Source: a virus
IMG/VR virus record: IMGVR_UViG_3300032288_003498
Span: 1-26,585 of that record
Length of the DNA stretch: 26,585 bases
Reading direction: 5' to 3' (one strand)
Part shown: piece after piece, positions 16,201-23,500 of the stretch
Layout: the number at the start of each line of letters is the position of its first letter
How positions within the stretch are numbered: position 1 is the stretch's first letter
Position numbers and translations under genes: made by a program
The notes under the pieces: generated by a model
Told to the model about the DNA's origin: nothing
What the model saw: only the letters and a program-made list of their open reading frames with translations
The model's database searches: none

Positions 16201-18483
16201 ACTACTACCAGAAGAACCAGATGACCCAGATGAACCCGAACTTCCACTACTTCCACTTGTTCCACTACTTCCAGACGTTCCCGATGACCCAGATGAACCA
16301 GACGTTCCCGATGAACCAGACGTTCCCGATGACCCAGATGTACCACGTGTACCCGATGTACCCGTAGTTCCTGATGTGCCGCTACTACCAGATGTTCCCG
16401 ATGAACCACTACTTCCAGAAGAGCCACTTGTGCCACTACTTCCACTTGTACCAGCTGAACCACTTACTCCAGAAGTTCCCGATGAACCAGAAGTTCCCGA
16501 TGACCCAGATGAGCCAGATGTTCCCGAAGAACCAGAAGAACCAGAAGTTCCAGAAGAGCCACTCGTTCCACTACTTCCACTACTACCAGACGTTCCAGCC
16601 GAACCACTTACACCGGATGTACCACTACTACCAGAAGTTCCAGCTAATCCATCTTTACCACTACTTCCAGACGTTCCAGAAGACCCAGATGAACCATCTT
16701 TACCTGTTGTACCACTACTACCAGACGTTCCCGAAGACCCAGATGAACCCGAAGTACCTCTTGTACCAGAAGTTCCCGATGTGCCAGATGTTCCATTCGT
16801 ACCAACCGCACCATCTTTACCACTACTACCAGAAGTTCCCGAAGAACCAGATGTACCACTTTCTCCACTACTACCACTACTTCCAGAAGTTCCCGAAGAC
16901 CCAGACGTTCCTCTTGTTCCCGAAGAACCAGAAGTTCCTGATGTACCTTGTACACCCGCTATACCACTGCTTCCACTGCTTCCACTGCTTCCACTGCTTC
17001 CAGAAGTTCCTGATGAACCAGAAGAACCAGAAGTTCCTGATGACCCAGAAGACCCAGATGTTCCACCACTTCCTGCCGTTCCAGACCCACCACCAGCACC
17101 AGTTAAACCACTACTACCAGATGAACCAGACGAACCAGATGAACCGGATGAACCACTACTACCAGACAAACCAGATGAACCGCTTGTGCCGGATGAACCA
17201 GATGAACCATCTTTGCCCCCAACTCCAGTTAAACCAGAAGTTCCAGATGAACCAGATGAGCCAGATGTTCCCGATGAACCAGAAGACCCAGAAGTTCCCG
17301 ATGAACCATCTTTACCACTACTTCCAGACGTTCCAGTTGTGCCAGACGAACCACTACTTCCAGTAAGTCCGCTTGTTCCAGAAGAACCAGAAGTTCCGGA
17401 TGAGCCACTACTTCCACTACTTCCACTACTTCCACTACTTCCACTACTTCCATCTTCACCACTACTACCACTAGTACCGCTAGAACCAGAAGAACCAGAA
17501 GTTCCCGAAGACCCAGAAGAACCAGAAGTTCCCGAAGACCCAGAAGAACCAGAAGTTCCAGAAGAGCCACTCGTTCCAGAAGACCCAGATGTACCACGTG
17601 TACCAGAAGTTCCCGATGTGCCAGATGAACCACTACTTCCAGAAGACCCAGAAGTTCCTGATGACCCAGACGAACCAGAAGTTCCCGATGAACCAGAAGA
17701 CCCAGAAGTTCCCGAACTACCACCACTACCAGAAGTTCCCGATGTGCCAGATGTTCCTGATGACCCAGATGAGCCAGACGTTCCTGAAGTACCAGATGTA
17801 CCGGATGTTGCTGCTGCAAACTTTCTACTAATTCTTCCTGTTGTTGTATTGAGAACTAATACTTCGTTTGTTGTATTATCGGTTGGTATTGTATCGCCAG
17901 TTACGAATATTGAACCACTAATAGATAAACTACCAGTTATTTCTTGCTTATCAATTACATTATCACCAAATTTATTTGAACCAGATGAGTAAATTACCGA
18001 TGATGAAATATATGTTGTATGTATTTCAGTAGCCGTTATTTTACCAGCTACACTAACATCTCCTTTGAAAATACCACTACCAGTTACAATTAAAAATTTA
18101 TCTACACTAACACCTGTGTTAATTAATAATCCTTTGTTTGGAGAAATAATTGCTGTTACTGAACCCGATTTTAATCTATCTAAATCACCGATTGATGATG
18201 CTTGAATATTAAATAATCCACTACCATCTCCTTGAAATAAAGATGCAGATACAGAAGACGATATATTTACTGAACCAGTAAATTGAGTATTTCCTTTTAT
18301 TACTATTGGTGAGTTCGATGAACTACCAATTAAATTTGTTTGGATTCCAGATGCAGAAAAATTACCAACAACATTCACCGATTCCGATGTGAAGTTAGCA
18401 ATTCTGCTTCCACTTACAAATAACGAAACTAAGCTTTGGCTTAGTTGATTTAATCCATTAGGGGTGCTACCTAAATACTCCAT
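9763..18483 (-). CDS. Giant collagen-like tail fibre with S74 self-cleaving chaperone
   Basis: A 2906-aa fibre. Residues 1-227 are Ser/Gly beta-type modules (GDGSGLFNI; SGSVTAIISPNKGLLIN) shared with the other giant fibre and probably the virion-proximal end. Residues 228-777 are a collagen-like shaft of 183 Gly-X-Y triplets, X and Y mostly Ser or Thr. From 778 come LTGTTDNGVITLNG, trimeric beta modules with NADLLDG and LDADLWDGY, then nine YYDxDNTGYY-type repeats (about 1310-2440) in Tyr/Asn/Gly-rich sequence. The C-terminus (2736-2906) is the peptidase S74 intramolecular chaperone: SDRRLKYSI, LKPVTFAYKF, GLIAQDVMEIFPEAV. Ser2736 and Lys2741 match the Ser/Lys pair used for self-cleavage in endosialidase-type fibres, so about 171 residues should be released after trimerisation. 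The role is host-surface binding. Confidence 0.95.
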   Translation of the reverse strand: MEYLGSTPNGLNQLSQSLVSLFVSGSRIANFTSESVNVVGNFSASGIQTNLIGSSSNSPIVIKGNTQFTGSVNISSSVSASLFQGDGSGLFNIQASSIGDLDRLKSGSVTAIISPNKGLLINTGVSVDKFLIVTGSGIFKGDVSVAGKITATEIHTTYISSSVIYSSGSNKFGDNVIDKQEITGSLSISGSIFVTGDTIPTDNTTNEVLVLNTTTGRISRKFAAATSGTSGTSGTSGSSGSSGTSGTSGTSGSGGSSGTSGSSGSSGTSGSSGSSGTSGSSGSSGSSGTSGTSGTRGTSGSSGTSGSSGTSGSSGSSGTSGSSGSSGTSGSSGSSGTSGSSGEDGSSGSSGSSGSSGSSGSSGTSGSSGTSGLTGSSGSSGTTGTSGSSGKDGSSGTSGSSGSSGTSGSSGSSGTSGLTGVGGKDGSSGSSGTSGSSGLSGSSGSSGSSGSSGSSGSSGLTGAGGGSGTAGSGGTSGSSGSSGTSGSSGSSGTSGSSGSSGSSGSSGIAGVQGTSGTSGSSGTRGTSGSSGTSGSSGSSGESGTSGSSGTSGSSGKDGAVGTNGTSGTSGTSGTRGTSGSSGSSGTSGSSGTTGKDGSSGSSGTSGSSGKDGLAGTSGSSGTSGVSGSAGTSGSSGSSGTSGSSGTSGSSGSSGTSGSSGSSGTSGSSGTSGVSGSAGTSGSSGTSGSSGSSGSSGTSGSSGTSGTTGTSGTRGTSGSSGTSGSSGTSGSSGSSGTSGSSGTSGSSGSSGSSGSSGSSGSSGTSGTSGTQGTSGSSGLLSLTGTTDNGVITLNGTAPNATVEANLRFDGTTLAVTGNATISGDLTVSGTTTYINTTTLNVGDNIITLNADIGAGTTPTENAGIEVKRGTQPTRQFYWSESGLEWYADANLEVAGNIVVSGTIDTGQGATEVYLMNQNVRTSDNVSFNRITSTVATGTSPLVVSSTTKVDNLNADLLDGQDGTFYDQRQYTRADNYLGGYYVSGGSEKPNNAIFGAGKLKVAMLSGGNLGFGGSWNDVLWMSTYTGGDVKQSWAIVGDKYSDNVYVARQAYDSATWGTGHKLWHTGNDGAGSGLDADLWDGYQFSDYLNQAVRTTDSPTFAGLTINGNAAVNGTTTTRILSLPQNPVGTAYAGVATQPTYYIGQTIGDNDYWKIYGESPAGSNSGALILQSEDDYDSNESIRLRFKRTYGAYNTNDVLVAQYNNLTFNGTVYLNTNSINDTGDIRTYNSSYSFRARYTAGSDAYHSSLNWYGLQLGNNGANYIVAGRTNTNGWLDIYVNNTSDFTSINGQHAARFDSNRIVYIYNQLRTPFIYDLDNTSYYLDPASDSNINNLIVNGTYKENSTHGVRYFNYSTANAGNQKANLEFNGWFWGTIEIEATTSYNYANRPGLVKKRYYLGLSPDGGVYANESRIIDNGGQTGNGITFGNVVWTGSRWRIVVASRDSSANSYTLRVRVFAPDSTSRNYVTDSMTLSSVYTSDGTAYEYPYIYFNDNVGFGTSAPGYGVHVNRNQNQVAGFQSPNANTWIDIISTTRNWSLGSTSGATFAVYDRGSNTTRMELDTGSNLYAYGSMRSPIFYDQDNTGYYTNPASYSNLNEGNFAGRVWYSNYLVSRNSGGLMGDYNVTGTASKVIWTIGESWPIGNMYGLGYEYGSGYDHHLALRNNGTTYSRFGFAGGAFIGGTVSIGGAMYAPIYYDSNDAGYYGDFASTSRTNYIVGNRIKLVNNVNNEPRWDFSAYVVEAQHWYGNNSSMTMYMGEGNAVNTYNLRSDIYYDRDNTGYYINAASRSRLGRLLIDSAENGWSLMVGPETLATNGATSIYPDDSRYGLVVNGPYYPHLYINTYSNNGNTTHGGVFSMTGSISGGFRRFSIGVANWNPNEMSFGWFDNNYNPHYGVGINWSYPASVWFDTSHNWYVRNSVYAYTFYDRDNTGYYINPASGSNFNWLTINDWYYINGALGMYWNSYGRGYVAPEQQGNPYGHITTYGGGRNGWYGYGVTSRYTLMTTTGTNFGLHDTSYGWIWYMSGAELNLYYAGSDRMSMRSHGVYAHADVRASIYYDHDTGYYFDGNSYTNWNWVTERSKDRIGMTYFYNNPRSNITSDSRYWVGTMGWGTTDMNDVFGWGSGFFDTWSSPGNSPGDTSHYLGIQSMHFNGGYNGYRYGWQMVGGVTDSLWWRHSWAAFGGWFKIAMYGNNHEANRDFYAGFYYDSGDTSYYINPQSTSQFYRLEVNEYLYARNGCGRIYLPGNLHIDSFCGNSIYLQYYSNNWIRHYYHNEHNGYDIYGVGRIDSTIFYDRNNTGYYCDPNGSSQFAAVFANDWFRPQGCCGLYFQSYGRGIWSPECEGNSYSNVTTYGGGRNGWYGWGISSRYVFMSTTGDNVGVHDNSRGWVWYMSGAVLYLYYAGSERMSMQPYGVYVNNDIRSPIFYDHDTGYYVDGNTWSRLWGIGTFYIRNNYDVSTDHRFGLSFSNATVDEAYGIFRESGGWGYPYPDLRVAFHTGIKFGANPSYEGMRFYTDYNMASIVWQFNGGSNYSYQHTWNQLTGYHGHYSGINSAHIYPNNASYGSWRMDGSRNGWPGIEFGSVSNGPVSIMAYSNGNESGFHNNSYSWQTYWYGGTLRIAKNSYGGNLAIALDSSNANAAYNLNQGVNTGSEPRFNAHYFYNGSSSRYTGVGLYGGYTMGVWEVRSDFGSLSGGESGGIGINGDFMQFWTPNDLFQAFMFSDEDGGTGGYIAYLGNNGVFYNSDRRLKYSIREKVSENYEYIDRFMQLKPVTFAYKFELKDTDTPKQRERKISKMLTVNQGLIAQDVMEIFPEAVHCGSDARPMQFELSEITEPIMQEVGISGIDEVEKVKQKYAEKHAAMDVPDTLSLNWNVINTYQILALQDFKKMYDAKCEEIEELKSELAAIKAHLGLS
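11173..11547 (-). repeat. Internal duplication in fibre, copy B (125 codons)
   Basis: Residues 2313-2437 of the giant fibre. They align almost without gaps to residues 1947-2072 (copy A): shared SYGRG, TTYGGGRNGWYG, SSRY/TSRY, WYMSGA, LYYAGSxRMSM, GVYxxxDxR and YYDHDTGYY/FYDHDTGYY. Copy B carries CC and ECEG, which copy A lacks. Confidence 0.85.
12268..12645 (-). repeat. Internal duplication in fibre, copy A (126 codons)
   Basis: Residues 1947-2072; partner of residues 2313-2437 (see copy B). The two copies are 1.1 kb apart with unrelated Tyr/Asn-rich sequence between them. They are diverged at the DNA level, so the duplication is not recent. Confidence 0.85.
16153..17802 (-). repeat. Collagen-like shaft of the S74 fibre, 183 unbroken G-X-Y triplets
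   Basis: Residues 228-777 of the fibre. The first and last Gly are 549 residues apart, exactly 183 triplets, and I saw no break in the Gly register. Triplets are mostly GSS and GTS, with sparse GKD, GED, GLT, GRT-type, GVQ and GIA triplets; no proline was seen. The DNA is a nine-base-period repeat that uses several Ser codons (AGT, TCA, TCT, TCC, TCG). Confidence 0.92.
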
Positions 18484-18494
18484 TCATTACAACT

Positions 18495-18827
18495 TTATGA
18501 TATTTCCAAAACCGAAACAATTACATCTGCCGAATTAGCTAATGATGAAGTTACTGAAAGAAAATCTCCTGTTTCCAAAACTAACTTTTGTTCACCACCA
18601 ACCAATACATTAGAACTTCCTGGCAATATTAACGAATCTTTTACAACATATACAGTTTTATCAGCTGATGTATCTCTTACCATAACACTAACTGATATAT
18701 TTTGATTTTGTGTATTAGCTACACCAACTCCGATTACCGTTGTTGATGTTGCTACAGGTGCTTCGTAAACTTTAGCTCCTGTTGTTCCAATCGAACCTGT
18801 TATACTATTTTTGAATGCGTTTGCCAT
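18495..18827 (-). CDS. Small conserved phage structural protein
   Basis: A 110-aa beta-rich protein: MANAFKNSITGSIGTTGAKVYEAP, then STTVIGVGVANTQNQNISVSVMVRD, VVKDSLILPGSSNVLVGGEQKLVLETGD and ADVIVSVLEIS. This order (a Y-x-AP and T-T-V-I-G start, a V-S-V strand with a D-x-S turn, an LPGSS-x-LVGG-x-QKLVL block and an SVLEIS end) resembles a small protein often found beside fibre genes in marine phages. I know no assigned function; a fibre-attachment or virion-decorating role is inferred from its place 11 bp upstream of the giant fibre. The ATG follows AAAATTAAAA. Confidence 0.85.
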   Translation of the reverse strand: MANAFKNSITGSIGTTGAKVYEAPVATSTTVIGVGVANTQNQNISVSVMVRDTSADKTVYVVKDSLILPGSSNVLVGGEQKLVLETGDFLSVTSSLANSADVIVSVLEIS

Positions 18828-18843
18828 TTTTAATTTTATTTTT

Positions 18844-19170
18844 TTATCCCAATGCTATTGCAAATGCGATAGCCGAATCTAATACGTTTACTCCATCTAC
18901 CAAATAACCACCATTTGATAAGTTCATTGAACCAGTCATAATAACAGACCCAGTCAATGCAATAGAACCTGTCATAGAATGAACATCGTCCAAACTATTA
19001 CCAACTGATAATTTTTCTCTTACTGTTAAATAATCAAAAGCAGCTTGTTGTACATCAATTGTACCTTTGAATGAACCAGTGAGTGAGCCAGTAAATGAAC
19101 CACTCAAATCCGCATATGCCGATGATGCTTGTGTAATTGAACCCGAAAATATGGGACTGTGTATTATCAT
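18844..19170 (-). CDS. Small fibre-like protein with TGS repeats
   Basis: A 108-aa protein, MIIHSPIFSGSITQASSAYADLSG, followed by short repeated strands (FTGSLTGSFKGTI; MTGSIALTGSVIMTGSMNLS) and a hydrophobic C-terminus (AIAFAIALG). The SGS/TGS strands resemble the N-terminal modules of both giant fibres, so it may be a minor fibre component or an adaptor to the same attachment site. I do not recognise a named family. It is the first gene after the leader motif at 19199-19207 and sits 16 bp before the 110-aa gene, so it probably leads the operon that carries the S74 fibre. Confidence 0.8.
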   Translation of the reverse strand: MIIHSPIFSGSITQASSAYADLSGSFTGSLTGSFKGTIDVQQAAFDYLTVREKLSVGNSLDDVHSMTGSIALTGSVIMTGSMNLSNGGYLVDGVNVLDSAIAFAIALG

Positions 19171-19198
19171 TTATATCCGATTCTTTTTTTGTTATAGA

Positions 19199-19207
19199 TA
19201 TAAATAT
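19199..19207 (-). promoter_or_regulatory. ATATTTATA leader motif before the fibre operon
   Basis: Exact ATATTTATA, 28 bases upstream of the ATG at 19170. TATAAC (19196-19191) follows after two bases. Just before it, AACCT...AGGTT could form a weak five-bp hairpin that overlaps the stop of the preceding gene. The promoter role is inferred. Confidence 0.5.
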
Positions 19208-19221
19208 AACCTATCCCTCTT

Positions 19222-19665
19222 TTAAGGTTTCGTAGGCCAACTTATATCAAATGGATTAGTTTGTGAAGTAATATCTCTAAGTTGTTGCCTATATGTTTGC
19301 CACAATTCTTTTATTTCCGTTGAAATATCGGATAATTGAGTCCAATCACATTCTTGTAATAATGTATTTCGTATATCTCTGATTTCTTCCCATTTATTTT
19401 CAATTCTAAAATTAATTTCAGATTCCGTTGCATCTACAATTTGCCAATTTTGATAATAAACATCATCAACTAATATAGGAGTTCCCTCTGATATATTTTT
19501 TGTGTAATCATTTGGTTTTGGCGTTGATTGTACATGATACATATCAAATTGTATCATCATACTATCTGTAATAGCCGATGGGAAAGTTACATTTCTATTA
19601 TCATCTCTTAATTTTTGTAAAGAGTATGGATATACTATATTTTCATTTATAATTCTTAAATACAT
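19222..19665 (-). CDS. Tail-fibre assembly chaperone-like protein
   Basis: A 147-aa protein whose C-terminal half has the signature of the phage tail-assembly chaperone family (Pfam Phage_tail_APC): RNTLLQECDWTQLSD, then WQTYRQQLRDIT and PFDISWPTKP (residues about 97-147). Members help fold or attach tail fibres. The N-terminal half (YPYSLQKLRDDNRNVTFP) is the usual variable part. It lies between the two giant fibre genes, three bases after the PKD/LRR protein (TAAATTATG), so coupled translation is likely. Which fibre it serves is not visible from the sequence. Confidence 0.85.
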   Translation of the reverse strand: MYLRIINENIVYPYSLQKLRDDNRNVTFPSAITDSMMIQFDMYHVQSTPKPNDYTKNISEGTPILVDDVYYQNWQIVDATESEINFRIENKWEEIRDIRNTLLQECDWTQLSDISTEIKELWQTYRQQLRDITSQTNPFDISWPTKP

Positions 19666-19668
19666 AAT

Positions 19669-20574
19669 TTATTTCCAATTTAGAGGTATTGATGCAAAAT
19701 TTGATAATCCCGTACAATTATTGAATGCATCAGTTCCAGATGGGGTTGGAGTTCTATTCCACAATTCAGGTGCGTTTCCTATTAAAGCATTAGCAGTAGA
19801 ACTCATATTATAAACACTATTAAAAATAGTAACTTGTGTATTATATTGAAACGTTAAAACATTTGTCAATGACCTACAGTTACGAAATGTACCAGAAAAG
19901 TTTGTTACATTTACATTTTGGTCAAATAAATCAGATGGTACGGATGTTAATGCCGTACATGCAAGAAAACACGATGCAAAGGTAGTTACGTTTAGATTAT
20001 TATCAAACAATCCAGATGGTATGGTTGTTAATGTAGTTATAGATGAAAAAGCATCTATAAAAGTTGTAACATTTGGAGAACTATCAAACATATCAGATGG
20101 TATAGATGAAATTCTAGTACCTCTCATAAAGGAGGCAAACGAAATCATTTCATCTAATCCACTATATCCACCAACTGCACTTAATGATGCGCTTGATGGA
20201 ATTGATGTTATATTAACGCATCCATAAAAGTTCAAAATTCTCAATCCGACTATTCCAAATTGAACTATTTCAGTAATAAGATTTCTTATTGCTGAATTAT
20301 TACTTACTGAAAATCCTGGCATAAAACCACTTATAGTAATTATATAAGTTCCGGGACTTACATAAGTATGTATTCTATTTAAGTCCGTAGATGATGTAAT
20401 TAATGGAGAATTTGGACTCCCATCACCCCATTGGATATTCAATGAAGGAGTTAATCCCCCATAGTTCACCAAAGGTACAGTAAATACAGTGTTTGCGGTA
20501 GTTGTTACTACTTTAATTTTGAAAGGGAATACTTGCCCACTATCCGATGGTATTAATTTTCTAGCTATGCTCAT
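19669..20574 (-). CDS. PKD-like plus leucine-rich-repeat adhesin-like protein
   Basis: A 301-aa protein with two parts. Residues about 20-88 form a PKD-like beta sandwich: IQWGDGSPNSP, then IHTYVSPGTYIITISG, matching the WGDG and HTY-x-x-PGTY core of that domain. Residues about 150-245 contain three 27-residue repeats of the BspA/DUF285 leucine-rich type: IPSDMFDSSPNVTTFIDAF, IPSGLFDNNLNVTTFASCF and VPSDLFDQNVNVTNFSGTF. A partial LTNV/GCVNITSIPS unit lies on each side. No signal peptide is present, as expected for a virion protein. These domains mediate adhesion in bacteria and are abundant in Bacteroidota surface proteins. With fibre genes on both sides, a receptor-binding or fibre-tip role is likely (inference). 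The ATG follows the fibre stop by 11 bp. Confidence 0.85.
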   Translation of the reverse strand: MSIARKLIPSDSGQVFPFKIKVVTTTANTVFTVPLVNYGGLTPSLNIQWGDGSPNSPLITSSTDLNRIHTYVSPGTYIITISGFMPGFSVSNNSAIRNLITEIVQFGIVGLRILNFYGCVNITSIPSSASLSAVGGYSGLDEMISFASFMRGTRISSIPSDMFDSSPNVTTFIDAFSSITTLTTIPSGLFDNNLNVTTFASCFLACTALTSVPSDLFDQNVNVTNFSGTFRNCRSLTNVLTFQYNTQVTIFNSVYNMSSTANALIGNAPELWNRTPTPSGTDAFNNCTGLSNFASIPLNWK

Positions 20575-20585
20575 AACATTAAATA

Positions 20586-23500
20586 TTAACTCATATCTTT
20601 TCCAACCAAAAATCCATAATAAGATGTTCCACCATCAAAAGTAAAGAATGTTAATACATCCGTACCAGATGATGATAATAATGGTTGAGAACCACCTACC
20701 CAATTTACAATAACCGGCCAATCTATCACATAAGCTCCAGCATTTACAGTTGTTATTGTAAATCCAAATGCTCTACCCGATGGGGCTGATGTAAATGTTA
20801 TAGTTGCTGCTGCATTGAATTGTCTTCTAAAGTTATTTGCTGTTGATAAATCTATTGATGTACTTCCACCAGTTCCTAAATCCGAATAAGTTTCTCTAAA
20901 TGCAGTAGCTCCAGCATAAGTTGATTCAATTCCACCTGTTATTGATAATAAACTTCCATTAAATGTAATGTTACTCTCAACTTGCCCTTTAGTATTACCA
21001 TTATCCCAAGTTATTAAACCATTATCAGTTGTACCAGCTAAATCCAAGAAACCACTTGTACCACTACTACCATTACTGCCGCTTATTCCCGATGTACCAG
21101 ATGTACCAGCTCCAGAAGTTCCAGACGTTCCTGATGCTCCGCTTGTACCACTACTTCCAAAGTAAGTTCCATCAAAACCAGATGTTCCAGATGTTCCCAA
21201 TCCAGATGTTCCAGACGTACCATTTGATGCGGATACTCCAGATGTTCCAGATGTACCACTACTACCAAAGAATGTTCCATCAAATCCAGACGAACCGGAT
21301 GTACCTGTTGTACCACTTATACCTGATGTGCCGCTTACTCCAGATGTACCCGATGTACCAGTTGTTCCACTACTTCCGAAGAATGTACCGTCAAATCCAG
21401 AAGAACCAGATGTACCAGCCGAACCACTTATACCCGATGTACCACTTTGTCCAGATGAACCAGAGCTTCCACTTTCTCCCGAAGTACCACTACTACCAAA
21501 TAAAGTACCATCCAAACCAGATGAACCAGACGAACCAGCTGTACCACTAACACCAGATGTACCACTTTCTCCCGATGTGCCAGATGAACCAGATGAACCC
21601 GATGTGCCAGATGAACCAAAGAATGTTCCATCAAATCCAGACGAACCGGATGTACCCGTTGTACCACTTGTTCCAGTTTCTCCCGATGTGCCAGATGAAC
21701 CACTCACTCCCGAAGTACCACTACTTCCGAAGAATGTACCATCAAATCCAGATGACCCAGATGTACCAGATGTACCAGACGAACCAGAAGTGCCACTTTC
21801 ACCAGATGAACCCGATGTACCACTTTCGCCTGAAGTACCATTACTTCCAAAGAAAGTACCATCTAAACCAGACGAGCCAGACGTACCACTTTCGCCAGAT
21901 GAACCAGACGTTCCATCAACTCCACTACTTCCAGAAGTACCTCCACTTCCGCTTGAACCAGAAGAACCAGATGAACCACTACTTCCGAAGAATGTACCAT
22001 CTAAACCAGATGAACCAGACGTTCCATCAACCCCACTACTTCCAGATGAACCACCAGAACCAGAAGTTCCAGATGAACCACTTTCACCACTACTTCCAGA
22101 AGTTCCTGTTGTACCTGAAGTACCATGCGAGCCAAAGAATGTACCATCTATACCAGAAGAACCAGATGAACCGGATGTTCCACTACTTCCCGATGTGCCA
22201 GAAGTTCCGGATGTTCCACTTTCTCCGCTTGTACCACTACTACCAAAGAATGTTCCATCTAAACCAGAAGAACCAGATGTGCCTGAGCTTCCAGACGAAC
22301 CACCACTTCCGCTTGTTCCACTTTCGCCTGATGAACCAGATGAACCGCTTATACCAGAACTACCGCTACTACCATTAAACGTTCCATCTTTACCAGACGT
22401 ACCAGATGTACCATCTACTGCCGATGTACCAGATGTTCCATCAACTCCAGATGTACCAGCAGAGCCGCTAGTTCCAGACGTTCCTGATGTGCCGCTTTCG
22501 CCGCTTGTACCACTACTTCCAAAATATGTACCATCCAAACCAGAACTTCCAGATGAACCAGAACTTCCAGATGAACCACCACTACCATTTGTACCAGATG
22601 AGCCGGATGTACCACTACTACCAGATGAACCAAAATATGTACCATCTAAACCAGACGAACCGGATGTGCCGGATGTGCCAGATGAACCACCACTTCCGCT
22701 TGAGCCGCTTGTACCACTACTTCCACTACTTCCACTTGAGCCACTTGTACCATCTATACCAGAAGTACCATCATTTCCACTACTTCCGCTTGTACCATAT
22801 GAGCCAGTTGTACCACTACTACCAGACGAACCGGATGAACCTCCAGTTCCAGATGAGCCATCAGTTCCCGATGTACCATTTTCACCAGAAGAACCACTAC
22901 TTCCACTTGTACCATATGAGCCAGTCGTACCACTACTTCCACTACTACCAGAAGAACCAGCCGAGCCAGACGAACCATCAGTTCCAGATGTTCCGTTTTC
23001 TCCAGAAGTTCCCGATGAACCACCAGTTCCAGATGAACCTGAGCTACCAGATGAACCCGAGCTACCAGATGAACCCGAGCTACCAGATGAGCCCGATGAA
23101 CCTCCACTACCACTACTACCACTACTTCCAGAAGAACCATTTGTTCCTGAAGACCCAGATGTTCCATCAGAACCCGTAGTTCCAGATGAACCTGAACTAC
23201 CAGACGAACCTGAACTACCAGACGAACCAGACGAACCAGATGTTCCAGATGTTGCTGAAGTTCCACTACTTCCAGATGAACCACTCGAGCCAGATGTTCC
23301 CGAAGAACCTCCCGTACCAGCAGTACCACTACTACCAGACGAACCTGAGCTTCCAGACGAACCGCTACTTCCGCTACTACCACTACTTCCAGATGTGCCA
23401 GACGAACCACTACTTCCGCTTGTTCCAGAAGTTCCTGATGAACCAGACGAGCCAGATGTTCCTGACGTACCACTTATACCATCCGAACCAGAAGTTCCCG

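Noticed and set aside
16131-17831. Several other open frames on both strands inside the shafts (also 21029-24481)
   Set aside because: All six frames tend to stay open in this low-complexity DNA; products are His/Gln/Met- or Val/Leu/Arg-rich with no recognisable domains.
15947-17992. Plus-strand open frame of 681 codons with PxxP-like repeats
   Set aside because: Same antisense effect over the shaft of the S74 fibre. The minus frame has clear fibre domains on both sides of the repeat.
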